The notes beneath the pieces are model-generated. The model saw only the letters and a program-made list of their open reading frames with translations. It searched no databases and was not told the DNA's origin. A program made the position numbers and the translations under genes. Positions 35,417 through 47,356 of a stretch of DNA of 64,000 nucleotides are shown piece by piece; position 1 is the stretch's first letter, and every line of letters starts with the position of its first letter. Origin of the DNA: Chaetoderma sp. LZ-2023a (Eukaryota > Mollusca > Caudofoveata > Chaetodermatida > Chaetodermatidae); contig CM067359.1 in assembly GCA_034401795.1 (NCBI GenBank), forward strand, positions 143,226,233-143,290,232, given 5' to 3'.

Positions 35417-36573
35417 CAAACACCTCATTTACATGTAATAACATATTTCTTTATTGAGAGAGTCGTATGACCACAGTCTGTCGTAGGTAACTAGTACGGG
35501 ATAGGCACAGAACGAGAAATTCTACAATGGTCTGATTCCAGTTACGACAGCTCCAGTTTTGGTGATCCTCGCTCTAAGTACCCCTGTCCCGCCTGCATAC
35601 GGCTCGACCATTACAGAGAGAATACATTCAATATCCGATAAAGATGTCACCGCAATCACCACATTGCCCCTCCCCACCACCCCCACCCCACCACCCTCCA
35701 ACTGCAATAAAACTTTTGACATCTCACAACAATCAATTTCACCAGCATGACAGAGACACAGACACTCAGGATGACTGCTTCACAATCTCCATACGACGGC
35801 ATTGTAAACTGTACAACTGACGCACGCATTTTCCGAGTTGTACTGTAATAATTAAGTTTGGTCTTAGTGTGGTGAGACTAAACCTACACGCAGGAGGAGG
35901 ATGCTTGGCAGTCTGCCCACCCAGAAAATACAGTCCAGCTTGGCGGGTCAGTAGACTTGGAATCTGCGAGCATGATCTGTTTAAATCAAACAATGAATTG
36001 CAGTGAACTATACTGTCCTAATTTTGATTAAGAACATGGCTGTCACCTTACACAGGAGGAGGCACTATTTAAAATCATGCGCATAAACAGGGACGCTGTT
36101 CTGAGGAACAAGAAAATAAAAAGACAATATACTTCTATTTTTCGCATCAAATACATACAGTCAACAGCATCAATACAAATACATATATACAAATTGCCTA
36201 AGTTTACGATCAACCACGTGCTTTCAAAACAAGAATCACGTGATCAATACTACTGTTTTCCGGTAAATTGTATCAAAGACTATAAACAAGAGAATCGCCA
36301 TCCCACGTGGCTACCACGAAGTGATGGAGGAGGTGGGAGGTGTTGACTTGAGAGTTGTTGGTCACGACTGCAGATGTAATCATGATCTCCCACACCCCAT
36401 GGGGGATTCCAGCCTGAAATTTGAACAGGCATGTTTATAAGGATCTAACTTGAACGCATCACACTAATTAAAAGGTGAGCGTCCACAGGAATAAGTAGTT
36501 CCGGATTTTAATGTTGATCGGAGACCTGACTTCCCATGGAATGGAGATGAAAGCGGCTACCCTACGTACATAC
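35417..36573 (+). mobile_element. E1 post-pol region, part 2
   Basis: Resumes the E1 sequence after the solo LTR. It starts with the second CAAA target copy and is co-linear with E2 49960-51235 (acatgtaataaca, cagtctgtcgt, cagagacacagacactcagg, taattttgattaagaacatg, atgaaagcggcta). No supported ORF. It lacks about 170 bp present in E2 near 50580-50750. Confidence 0.7.
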
Positions 36574-37266
36574 ATACATATACTGCCAGAGCCGTGCTGG
36601 AGTCAGAGTACAATAGGCGTAAAAAGCCTAGGATTGAATTGTGGCAGGTGCATCCACAGATAGTCCGATATGAATCGTCAGTGTGTCAGTATATCAGACA
36701 TGTGAAAGGTGGTCGGCAAAACCTTGACTTTTAGTCTTGGCGCGGTGGTCCAGTGGAAGGATGTCTGGTTGCTGATGCTATGCGGAGTTGCAGAATGGCG
36801 GTTCGATCCCCCGACCAGGAGATGGTGATCAACAAATTAAACTAATGGGTGCACGACTGTCGGCTAAGTTAGCACATGGAAATTGAAGCCACACGTTGCC
36901 AGTGCGTCAATAAAATAAAAATACATATACTGCCAGAGCCGTGCTGGAGTCAGAGTACAATAGGCGTAAAAGCCTAGGATTGAATTGTGGCAGGTGCATC
37001 CACAGATAGTCCCATATGAATCGTCAGTGTGTCGGTATATCAGACATGTGAAAGCTGGTCGGCCAATCCTTGACTTTTAGTCTTGGTGCGGTGGTCCAGT
37101 GGAAAGATGCCTGGTTGCTGATGCTATGCGGAGTTGCAGAATGGCGGTTCGATCCCCCGACCGGGAGATGGTGATCAACAAATTAAACTAATGGGTGCAT
37201 GACTGTCGGCTAAGTTAGCACATGGAAATTGAAGCCGCACGTTGCCAGTGCGTCAATAAAATAAAA
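36574..37266 (+). mobile_element. tRNA-derived SINE, tandem dimer
   Basis: Two near-identical units of 347 and 346 bp lie at 36574-36920 and 36921-37266. Each contains a tRNA-like block with a pol III A box (tggtccagtgg, 36746-36756 in unit 1) and B box (ggttcgatccc, 36800-36810). The block is about 86 nt, bounded by pairing ends tcttgg and ccagga, which is like a long-variable-arm tRNA. Each unit ends in an AATAAAATAAAA tail. The dimer interrupts E1 at the point equivalent to about 51230 in E2 and is absent from E2. Confidence 0.85.
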
Positions 37267-38330
37267 TTTGCCTTCTCCTTGCAAAGGTAATATATAATTT
37301 GACTCCAGGAAATTAAAAGTTCTGAAAAACATATATGGAGATGACCGAATCACCAGAAACTTCGGGCATGGTCCCAATCAGGCAAATTCGCAACCAGCTT
37401 CCGTATCCACACCAGCAACGCAGTCAGTCATCACAACCATCGCAGAAATCATCACCACAGCACCAGCAACACCTTTAGCATTAGCACCGGCAGTGCCCGC
37501 AGTATCAGCATCAGCTGCGGTATCTGCACTGGCAGCACCCGCAGTGACCACACCGGCAGCACAGACGACAGCAACACCATCCGCATCCGTGATCGGTCAG
37601 CCTATATCAGTGGTTATAACAGTGCCAATGACAGTTAGCGATCCAGTTTTACCTGACCTTTCAGACTGTCCTGTTTCACCAACATGTTTAATGATTGACG
37701 ATGAGATCAGCCTTATAGAAACCAGCACCACGATTTCCACACCCAGCACCAGCACTACGACACCCACGCGCAGCCCCATCGCATCTATAGATTCAGCCAT
37801 TAGGAAAGCTACTACGCCGGACAGACCATACTCGGGGAAGCATCGCAAGACATCCGAGAGGTACCTCGTACATCCACAAGCAGACTTATCCAGGCCACGA
37901 AAATCTGAAAACTATCCGCAGTAACAGAGACTACCTCCGGTTGCATCATCACAGCGTTCCACAATAGCCTACCAACCAGCCCAGACTGCGACCACCACTG
38001 TGACCACCACAGTAATGACAGCAACCACCACCACCACCACCACCACTGCAATTGTTAGGGCATCTATCATCATCGTCACCACTGCACTGCATGTGTTAAA
38101 TTTATCTGCAACATCTTCAGACACTAGTGCAGAGAACATTAATATAAACAACACTATATCAGCACCAGTGGATCATGCCCCACGACCAGATTATACGGAT
38201 CGTGGCACCCAGACAAGCTGGAGTAACTTTTCGGTGAACACTTGTGGCCAATCGGTCGGAAAACTGAACTATTATGTTTCATTTTGTAAATCTTTTTCTT
38301 ATTATTATATATCTTTTTAAAATTGAAACC
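37267..38330 (+). pseudogene. E1 extra ORF, Thr/Ser/Ala-rich with RGTQT motif (5' part deleted)
   Basis: One frame is open from about 37320 to 37924 and contains SASVIGQPISVVIT, MIDDEISLIE and IRKATTPDRPYSGKHRK. A second frame, 38000-38290, contains a poly-Thr run and ends DRGTQTSWSNFSVNTCG. The same blocks occur in the same order in E2 (52150-52880), so it is a conserved accessory gene between pol and the 3' LTR, not chance. The zinc-finger part and internal promoter found in E2 (51340-52000) are deleted here. Function unknown. R-G-TQT fits the consensus for dynein light chain LC8 binding, which is inference. Confidence 0.6.
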
Positions 38331-38589
38331 CCGCCCCTAGGCTGACTACGGTCATCCTACACAAGACTGGAAATATATACCAGGCCAAAAATCAAAAACC
38401 AAAAGTAAGCTTCCCTCCCAAGCTTACCTCTATGCGCTCTTCTCTGCTAAACTACGTGTCTCTCGCGTCACTACTCCTCTCGGCTACGCGCCTGCTTGAG
38501 AGGTCTATGATTCTCGCCTAGCCTGCTCCCACCCTCTCGATCCGCATTGCGGTACCGTTTGCCATGGCTGTGAAGCTAGGAGGTGGTGG
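38331..38589 (+). other. E1 3' untranslated region and polypurine tract
   Basis: Co-linear with E2 52975-53787 (ggctgactacggtcatccta at the start, then cgtgtctctcgcgtcactac). It ends in a purine-rich run aggaggtggtgg (38580-38589) directly before the LTR start, the position of the plus-strand primer. It is about 550 bp shorter than in E2. Confidence 0.65.
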
Positions 38590-38619
38590 TGTAGCACGGA
38601 TCGTAGTAGGATAGTATAC

Positions 38620-38794
<175 letters not shown>

Positions 38795-39138
38795 CATATA
38801 AGAAAGGCTTCCTAAATTGATTAAGTCCGTAAGATCGCGCATGTCAGAGTTTCCCTGACAAGGCACATCAGCTTTGGGGGAGAATGCATACTAAAAATGT
38901 ACCGAGTTGGTGCATATAATTTCTTTAAATTATGCCATCCTCTCAGGGCCGGAATGAAACGAGGAATCCAAAACGGTTAACCATTTTAAAGTCGGATCAG
39001 AAATGACTGAGTTATCCTTATTTTACTCCTTAAATTATGCTCAAAATATTGAAAACGTTATAAACGCGTGCATGTACTGAATGAATAGAGAGGACGTCCA
39101 TCATGTGATAATGTCCTTGCCCTTGGAGGTCGCACGCT

Positions 39139-39204
39139 AATTGGCTACAGATCGTGCGCTGATTGGCTGGGCATTCTATCTATGACATCACGAGGAGTAT
39201 AAAA
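39139..39204 (+). promoter_or_regulatory. E1 3' LTR promoter
   Basis: Two inverted CCAAT boxes (aattggctac, gattggctgg), a CRE changed from tgacgtca to tgacatca (a CpG-to-CA change), and TATAAAA 7 bp after the CRE. The same order and spacing appear in all LTR copies. Confidence 0.75.
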
Positions 39205-40292
39205 GGAGTGCAGAACTGAGACTCGAGACCACACTTCGGCGAGAGAGAAAGGCAGTAGGTTGTGTGGCCAGAGCAGTGCGAGATGTGGGTGACTGCTTAC
39301 TGACTGCTGGTTTCATCGTAACCACAGCAGTACCTCTCGGTTTTGAGATCTTAAATCTCTGGTCCACAATGGGCGCATCCGCATCCAAACTTTTGAATGC
39401 TCTCGGGAAAAGACCAGACCCGAGGGCAAATAAATAAATCAAGAAGAGTCTCTCACTTCCAACAACTTCAGAGGAGCCTTCCCACGGATGGGCCTACCGG
39501 CCCTGATGTAATGAACTCTTAGTATGTAGAATGAGTGGTGATTCTTGGTGGACGACTCGTCAGATCTGCCGGACCATGCTGAAAAGTGGTAATCAAACTC
39601 CGCACAATGTATTGTGTGTAACATTTAACTTTTAGACCACAGTCTAGTGGGACTTTGCCTGGTGCACCACATGAGCTATGCGGTGCAACATGTATTGTGT
39701 ACACAGAAGATGCTCATGCATCATTTAACTTTTAACTATAGCACTTCATTACTACGGGGCAGATTTCAACTTCTACTATGGTATGGAACCTTTTGACACT
39801 CTGCTTAAATCAGAACTTGTAAAACGATATGACTACCTAGTGGGCATCTGCAGCCGCAATTGTTCTTCTTCACCATCTTTGAGAGTGAGCTGCATCAACA
39901 TTTAGCCTTCAGATATTTGCCAAGCAACTTCAGAATCGTGCCATCTCGCATTCCTCATCTGTGACGCATCATCTACAGTAACCTAACAATAACTTTTTCC
40001 ATACAGATGACTAATAGGTACTCATCTAACTGTGTTTTTGTATTATTGTATTTTTATACTTATTTGTAGGTAGTGATGACTAATAGGTACCGACCGGTCG
40101 TCGGAGACCGCATTTTATAGTTTATATTTTAACTGTATATATTATTCTTATTTTGACTAACAAGGACCGCAAGGTCGTGTGACCTTATTTATTGTCAGTG
40201 TTGTGATAGTTAGTTATATATATATGGCAGCATCCATCCTAGTTATTTGTTTTGTTTATTCTATATAAATTACTAGGACCGCAGTACGCTGG

Positions 40293-43041
40293 TGTAACAC
40301 GGATCGACCGCACGGGTACGAACCATCCCAGCTAGGCTGGGTACGGGACGACTGCTCCGGGTGCATTCCATGCACGCCCCCTTGAGTAGGATAGTACGTG
40401 TGTATAAAGCCCTATGAGAGAGGTTTCGCTAAAACGGCTAAGTCCGTAAGAACGCGTAGCACGCATGTGCGCACATTAGAGCTTCCCTGACAACATGTGT
40501 CAGTATTAGGAGAGATTGTATGCTTTTAGTGTACCGAGTTCGTACTGGTGATTTCTTCAAATCACACTATTCTCCTCGTTCTTGGTACCAGGACCGGAAT
40601 GAAACGAGGATTCCAGAATATTTTACCATTTTAAAATCGGGCCAGACATGGTCGAGTTATCGTTTAATGGCTCATTTAAATTATCTTCAAAATATTGCTT
40701 TGATATCATAAGTATTAAATGAATAGGGAATGCGCTGTTCACGTGATCGCCACGTCACCATTTCTAGCTGAACGCTGATTGGCTACTGCTTACCCGCTGA
40801 TTGGATGGAGCGGCCTGCCTTTGACGTCAAGAGTAGTATAAAAGGAGGCAAAATAAATTAATATAAGAACTCCCATTTCCGGAACGTTCACAGAGGAGTT
40901 TCCTGTAGATGGGCCTTGCAGGCCCAATGTAATTCTATGGGATGTGGAGCTGAGGTGATTCTTGGTGGATAACACGCCGGATCTTCCGGACCATGCTAAA
41001 AAGTGGTATCAAATTTCCGCGCAGCATGTCGTGTGTGTTAATTAACTTTTAGACCACAGTCTGGTGGGACTCTGCTTGGTGCGTCGCAAGAGCTATGCGA
41101 CGTATCCCGCATCGTGTACCCAGTTTAATGTACATGTATATTTAATTACAACTGTAGCCCTCCTCGTTAATGGGCAACTTTCAAACTACCATCGCTGGAC
41201 GGAAACTTTATAAGAAACTGTGTAAATTATGTATCAGTTATTCTGACTGTCTAGTGGACATCTTCCTATAATTGTTCTTCTTCACCGTCTTGAGAGTGAG
41301 CCGCATCAACAGTCTGCTTGCGGCACTGTCAGCACTGTATTCGCTAGTTATGAATATGGCAAGTAGCCATCCTAGTTATTATGTTTGGTTTATATATAAA
41401 AACTCTAGGACGCAGTTCGCTAGGCTATACTATACAGCAACATTATATCCACATTACTACATTGCCCCAGCAACAATTTTACACTGAGATCAATGATCAT
41501 GCTCACCATGCTCGAGCCTGACATGTGACTGACTAAACCTGGCTATTCTAGCTCGATAGGATAGGTTTAAAGTAGTTAGGGGCAATCTCTCCGTAAGAGA
41601 CACATTGTGTATGCCTCTTTTCCAGCTGTAGTGGATATGTAATGGATGGCTCTTTCTGCGCTCCTCCAGCCTCATAGCTTAATAATTGTCTGGTCTCCCG
41701 ATCAACACATTGGCAGGATCCCACTCTGGGAAACTATTGGGGTTTCCGAGCGGTGATAACTAGTGTCGATTTACATACATTCCCCCTGTATCTTCAGATA
41801 CCAGTTAGTTTAGATTCCCCCGCCAATGTAGGAAGCACTGCGAAAAGAAATTATATTATGTAAAACCGGCCTGCAGTACATCTCTGGGCATTCTGGAAAT
41901 TAACTCTAATGACAGGTAAAAATGTTAATTCCGTAACACACAGGTGACGGACAAGATGCAGATCTCCACCCAACTCGGTGTAGTGACTGGGTGAGGTCTT
42001 AGACCCCACCATGCCCTCACGGGAAGGTCACTAGCGATGGATATCTGTCTCTTACCCCCCCCCCCCACCCACCATAAATGATATTGCGCTTTCTAAATCG
42101 CTTATGTGAACTGTAACTTAGCCTGGTGATGTTATATGTGATTGCAGGTCGATGGTGACCAGATCGTCATATGATTCGGGAGCTATTTCTCCATAACATG
42201 TATGCACGCTGTCTTTCTGAGGAAGGTGTTATGCGGGGCGACCTTCTGGAAGCTCGGCATCTTTGCCAGTTAGATATATGTGTCTAAAGATAGGTAGGAT
42301 TCCCTGCGATTTGCGGCCAAAGCTTGGAAATGTATCTAATAAGCAAATGGTAGGTTAGAATGTAGCAGAAGGCCCACATAAATAAAGCGGCAACTACCAA
42401 CATAAGACTGTGACCTATGAATTCCTCGGAAGTCATCTGACCCGTCTTCACATAAACCAGTGTGCATCACATTAATTATGGCTTCACTAGGATTGACCAG
42501 CACTTAGCTTTTGTTTGCACAAAAGAGTGGCCCTTTTTGTCAGCTCTCCCTCCGCTTCGGCGTTGAAGGCATTTTCCTGTGACGAAGGCCTGCGCAAGGC
42601 ACCTTCCTCTCACAACAATAATATTTTGTATGTGCTAGGGGTTTAATTGGTTTATATTAAACTATTCAAGTGGCCTCATTGTGATGCTCCCTTGTGGGGA
42701 ATACCTCTGCGGATTTACGAATCTGTGTGGTACCTTCGGCGAGACACGTAGAAAGAACACCAAGTGGCTCTATGTACTGTATTATTTTGCTAACTTACTA
42801 TCAGACGAACAGCATTGTTTGTATAGTTGTTATTACTTTTTAATTATATCATCATGTCCAGACTTTTAAATTAGTTAATGGACCAACATACCGGTGACAC
42901 AAACAGTTGGGACGGGATCGTGAGGTTCAATCTCGGCGGCAATGGTCGCACTGCTCCACTGGAATGTCTCTAGAGGCCTGTCTTTGTACCTTCTGGAGAG
43001 TTATGATACAGGATCCGTAACCCTGAGAACCGTAGCTAACC
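40293..43041 (+). mobile_element. E2 5' LTR with internal deletions
   Basis: Starts tgtaacacggatcgaccg and aligns with the E2 3' LTR (53788-57209). Compared with that copy it lacks about 230 bp between the TATA box and the AATAAA (40845 versus 54343-54571), so the presumed transcription start and most of R are gone. It also lacks about 285 bp near 41325 and its last 50 bp together with the PBS (junction near 43041). It can therefore not have been the template for retrotransposition in its present form. A C-tract is expanded at 42056-42066. Confidence 0.82.
40786..40857 (+). promoter_or_regulatory. E2 5' LTR promoter and poly(A) signal
   Basis: Two ATTGG boxes (40790-40805), a consensus CRE tgacgtca at 40822-40829, TATAAAA at 40837-40843 with a 7-bp gap, and AATAAA at 40852. 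Because of the deletion only about 8 bp separate the TATA box from the poly(A) signal. Confidence 0.8.
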
Positions 43042-44400
43042 CTCTCAACACACGCACATTTCAGTCTCCTTCATCAGACAGACAGCACTCCCTAGACTTT
43101 GAAGTAGCATCATATGATGGACGAACAGCATGTATGCACACCGACTATGCTAATAATTTTCCCGGTGCGGAACAACCAACACTGCTTTTACATGAGTTTT
43201 CGCCAATCAGCGAGGGGTCATTCCATGATGCCTTGTAGTGCGCCTCCACCCGTCTATAGACCAACACCCGTCTATGGAACCGTCAGGGCGGTATTAAGCG
43301 GACCCTACATATCATGCACAGCGCCATCGACGGGTATCGCCCTCACGAACACGGCATCATCATCAGAGACATCGATGGGAAACACCACCAACACCAACAC
43401 CACCACCACCAACACGCAGATCAGCATCCGCGTTTACGTCAGTCTCCCCAGCACCACCATCTGGATTCGCGCCCATCACTTCTTATCGTGGACATGGCCG
43501 GATCATTCTCCCTCCTGAATTTAGCATGGAAAATGATTGGGCTAATTATAAAGTCCAGTCAAATGGGAGAGTATCTGGCCGCAAACTGTCCGGGAAAGCA
43601 CTACAAGTCCTGGCAGATTTGGGCACAGATTATACACCAACGTGCACGGAACTGGAGAGCGCGTTGTCGGAGAGATTCGGGGACACAGCCTTCAGTGAGA
43701 CCAGTCATCTGCAACTCAAGAACTTGCGTCGGCGAGCTGGGGAAACACTTCCAGAATTGGCTAGTCATATTCGGCGACTAGTTACCCGCACCTACCCCAG
43801 TACGAATCATGAGGGCATCACACACTTACAGCTGGACACCTTCATCGACACATTGGGCGGTGAACCTGCCCTTAAAGAAGTTATTTCTTATAGAACACGG
43901 TAGTCTTCAACAGTTGACAGCAACCACGGTTCGGATTGAGAACTTTTTGGAGCGGGAGAAAAATAATCTCTGACAACTACACCCCATAAATGAAGTAAAT
44001 GATGTAAACCTCGCAACCACCACCGACAACACCACTGCATCAGTACAAACATCAGCATCAGACCCGCAATCACAATCATAACAGCCCACTGTTCAGAAAC
44101 ACGTGTCTAAAGGAAGAGGGCGTGGCCAATCCCATCGCAGAAGCCACAGCAATGCCCCAGGATGTGGGGCCCAGCACAACAATAACAATGGATAGAACAT
44201 GAATGATAGGTTAGAAGAGATCATGAAACAGATCTCCGCACTCACTAACTTGGTCGCCACACTTAGCACCATGGCCGCGACAATGTCGACAACATGACCA
44301 GCAACCAATATGACTTATACACAACCACCAAACACCTGTTTTGGATGTGGTCAGCCTGGCCACTGGAAGGAGCGATGTCCTAATTGCCCTCCATCAACAA
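43042..44400 (+). pseudogene. gag: E2 gag, decayed (capsid and intact CCHC knuckle)
   Basis: N-terminal block at 43070-43238 (EFSPISEGSFHDAL, then a stop) and a shortened Pro/Thr linker with a His-rich reading. The capsid frame at 43526-43903 has LSGKALQVLADLGTDYTPT, RFGDTAFSETSHLQLKNL and LDTFIDTLGGEPALKE, then a frameshift. The basic region SKGRGRGQSHRRSHS (about 44105) precedes a short predicted coiled coil (RLEEIMKQISALTNLVATL). The knuckle at 44337-44378 reads CFGCGQPGHWKERC (CX2CX4HX4C, intact). About 15 codons of capsid present in E1 (KCQFEIISRTNQWMDQQ region) are missing here. Confidence 0.82.
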
Positions 44401-44528
44401 CTCCTACCGCTGACCGATGTACCCCGCAGACTGAGACCCCATTAAACTAGCAAGGGCACCGATTACAGAGTACCCAGTGCCCAGTCTCACAACCCGGCTC
44501 AACTGCGGCCTCCAGACAACAACGTTAG

Positions 44529-45494
44529 GTGGCCTACACAACAACTCATTCTTCCACGACAATATGCAACCACACACACCCGGCTTATATGTCAGTACCA
44601 ACGATGCATACTGCATCCACGGCCCTGAAATCTCCCCTTGTCGGAAATTGTGACCCCACAGTCTTCGCATCTAACAAACGTTCTTTTCCATGTAAAACGG
44701 CAGTGGTAGATTGTAGCACCTCCACTGAAACAACGTTTATACAAGCACCACGACCCACCGCCAAGGCACTTAACTCCAGGTGCCCCTTGTTGGTTTGCAA
44801 CTCATGTGTCCTAACAGCATCATCCACCACATCCAACAGCAGCAGCAGTGACACAGACTGTAGTCAACATTCGACATCATGGATCTGCAAGAAGAAGCAT
44901 CGTTCAAAGGATGGGAAGCCAACACACCATCACTGCTTCTTCTGCGCGTCTACTAAGCATCCCATGATGCATTGTAAAAAGTGGCTTACACAGGTAGCCC
45001 TCATCTGTGACCGCACCAGTTCTGTCCGCACTGCTGTATACATCAATTCACAGTACACAGAAACAGCACCAACAACAACACCACCACTGCTACCCCAGCT
45101 CTGTCATCGCCTAAGCAATCGCAGCAGCAGCGACGATGAATTGGCCCTTTCCTCACTCAGCTACTATATACAGGGTGATACTGCACCTAAAACAATCCTA
45201 CAGGCAGTATCATTGGAAACTCTTCCACAGGCACACCGCAAAGTAGTATATAAGTGTGCTTGTCTGTTTAGCGACATTTCCACCAGTGCCACTGTTGACA
45301 CTGGAGCTTCCATCACCGTGTTTAACAAGCGCTTATATGAGAGCATCCCACATCATAAGAAGCCACCCCTTAGACCTACAAAGAAATTTTTGCAAAAAGC
45401 TACCCGTGTCTGGTACTGTAAATCTCATAATACAGATAGAGGAAATGCAATTCATACAGCCCTCTATTCAAAACGATGCCCTTCTTGCGTCTGA
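44529..45494 (+). pseudogene. pro: E2 protease with N-terminal CCHC knuckle
   Basis: An open frame of 321 codons. A Cys/Thr/Ser-rich N-terminal part contains a poly-Ser stretch. A zinc knuckle CFFCASTKHPMMHC lies at 44934-44975, about 200 codons after the gag knuckle. The aspartic protease active site ATVDTGASITVFNKRLYE has its catalytic Asp codon at 45297-45299. Shortly after the site (about 45415) a small deletion shifts the frame, and the expected LLGSDFL block is found only as broken text near 45475-45500. The processing enzyme is thus inactive in this copy. Confidence 0.82.
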
Positions 45495-46023
45495 TGTCTG
45501 ATTTCCTCAGTGGCCAGCGAAGTTGTCATACATTGCAGACAGCAGGAATTAGACATACACGGCCAACATATACCCCTTGGACCGGAATCATTACTGTGCG
45601 ACACTTGTGCAGTGATTTTGGCATCTACAGCCACAGTTGAACCAGGACAGGAGAAAATGGGCCACCGCACCACAGTTAGGAAGCAACACACACATAGCTA
45701 TGCTGGATCCCGACCCTGAATATCTAATTGCCTCACATTGCACCAATCCCCGAATGATCGTAGACACCACCAACAAGGATCACATACCGTTCCGGGTATT
45801 CAAAGGCACAACAGAGCCAATAACACTTGAACCAGGAGTTCGTTGTGGCCATCTGGTGGATGTGATATCACTGGAGACACCACCTACTACACCTACACCA
45901 GCAACAACTTCTGATGATTTGTCGGAACACCTGCATGACATCTATCTGCGTGCCACAGTTGGATTGATGCAGTCTCTTAAACGTGGCATACGGAAAATAT
46001 TATGCAAATAACACGATAGTTTC
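45495..46023 (+). pseudogene. pol: E2 protease-RT connecting region
   Basis: Two overlapping frames (45510-45719 and 45637-46011) carry the connector shared with E1: LDIHGQHIPLGPESLLCDTC, then SNTHIAMLDPDPEYLI, RCGHLVDVISLE and LRATVGLMQSLKRG. Probably a Pol spacer domain. Confidence 0.65.
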
Positions 46024-46890
46024 TTGGATGGAGATATGGACCTGGGAGAAAATCATCTCATGCGACACTCCATCGACACCGGAAACAACCGACCCATTCG
46101 ACAACCCGTTCGACGTCTTCCCATTCACAAGGAAGCAGAGGCACATCAACAGGTAAATGACATGTTGCGGGCAGGCATAATAGAGCCTTCAGCATCCCAC
46201 TGGGCCAGTCCCATTGATCTAGCAGGGGAAAAGGATGGATCTTTGTGGTTTTGTATAGACTACCACAGCCTTAATGATCTTAGCATCAAGGACACTTATC
46301 CGTTACCTTGAATAGATCAGGCCTTAGATTCCTTGTCCGGAGCCAAGTGGTTTTGTACCCTTGACTTAGCTAGTGGATACTGGCAGGTAGCAATGGATGA
46401 AGCTGATCTGGAGAAGACCACGTTTATATGCTGAGACGGTTTTTTTTTTCAGTTCCACAAGATGCCCTACAGATTGTGCAACACTCCTGGAACGTTCGAG
46501 CATCTCATTGAGCAGGTATTAACTACCATGCAATAGGAGATTTGTCTCTGTTACATCGACGACGTAATCGTCTTTGGCTCCTCGTTTGAGCAGACCCTGT
46601 CCAACCTGGACAAAGTTCTAATGCGCTTCGATACAGCGAATCTAAAGCTCAAACCCAAAAAGTGTAATCTTTTTAGACAGAGCATCGAGTTCCTGGGACA
46701 CGTCATATCCGGCGATGGAGAGGCTACTCAGCCATCACAAACTAAAGCAGTGGCAGAGTGGAAAAACCCCACCACAGTCACGGGCACCCGGATTTCCTTG
46801 GTCTATGCCAGTACTATCATCAGTATCAATCCATCACTTTAGCGAGATTGTATCACCATTATTTAGGATCACCGAAAACGATTGATCAAT
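46024..46890 (+). pseudogene. pol: E2 reverse transcriptase (Ty3/Gypsy type)
   Basis: RT copies element RNA into DNA. Blocks in order are PVRRLPIHKEAEAHQQVNDM, IIEPSASHWASPIDL, WFCIDYHSLNDLSIKDTYPL, TLDLASGYWQVAMDEAD (catalytic Asp codon 46363-46365), HKMPYRLCNTPGTFEHLIEQ, CYIDDVIVFGSSFEQTLSNL (YIDD at 46552-46563) and LKLKPKKCNLFRQSIEFLGH. All three catalytic Asp residues are present. The frame is broken by TGA at 46309 (E1 has CGG), a frameshifting T-run at 46440, TAG in caatagg near 46533 and a shift near 46790. Confidence 0.9.
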
Positions 46891-47356
46891 CGAGTGGATG
46901 AGTGAGTGTGAAGGTTCCTTCAGGGTGCTGAAGGAATGCTTGACAACCGCCCCAATTCTTGCTCATCCTAATCCTAACCTCGATTTCATCTTAGACACTG
47001 ATGCATTGGCTTATGCCATTGGTGCAGTTCTATCTCAGGTCACAGAAGATGGAACGGAGCAGGTACTGGGTTATGGTTCGTGTACTCTGAATAAAATGGA
47101 GAAACGTTACGCGACCACTAAGAGAGAATTGTTAGCTGTGGTCCATTTCATCAAGTACTATAAACTCTTTCTGTATGGGCGCCCATTTACCCTGCGTACA
47201 GATCACACCTCCCTACGCTGGCTCAGAAACCTAAAAAATCTGGAGGGCCAGGTAGCGAGGTGGCAGGAATTCCTGGAGGTCTTCAACTTCAACGTTGTTC
47301 ATAAACCTGGCAAACTTCATGGAAATGCTGATGCCTTGAGTAGAATCGGGCCGTAG
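46891..47356 (+). pseudogene. pol: E2 RNase H (open)
   Basis: RNase H removes RNA from the RNA-DNA hybrid. An intact frame from 46898 to the stop at 47354 shows FRVLKECLTTAPILAHPN, the catalytic DTDALAYAIGAVLSQ, EKRYATTKRELLAVVHFIKY (Glu), PFTLRTDHTSLRWL (Asp) and HGNADALSR (Asp). This is the standard order of the Gypsy RT-RNase H unit. The TAG at the end would separate it from integrase, so Pol is interrupted even though the domain itself is open. Confidence 0.9.

Noticed and set aside
36735..36821. Functional tRNA gene
   Set aside because: A and B boxes and pairing ends are present, but the block is embedded in a 347-bp repeated unit with an A-rich tail and imperfect stems, which fits a SINE head rather than a tRNA gene. 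The copy at about 37082-37168 behaves the same.
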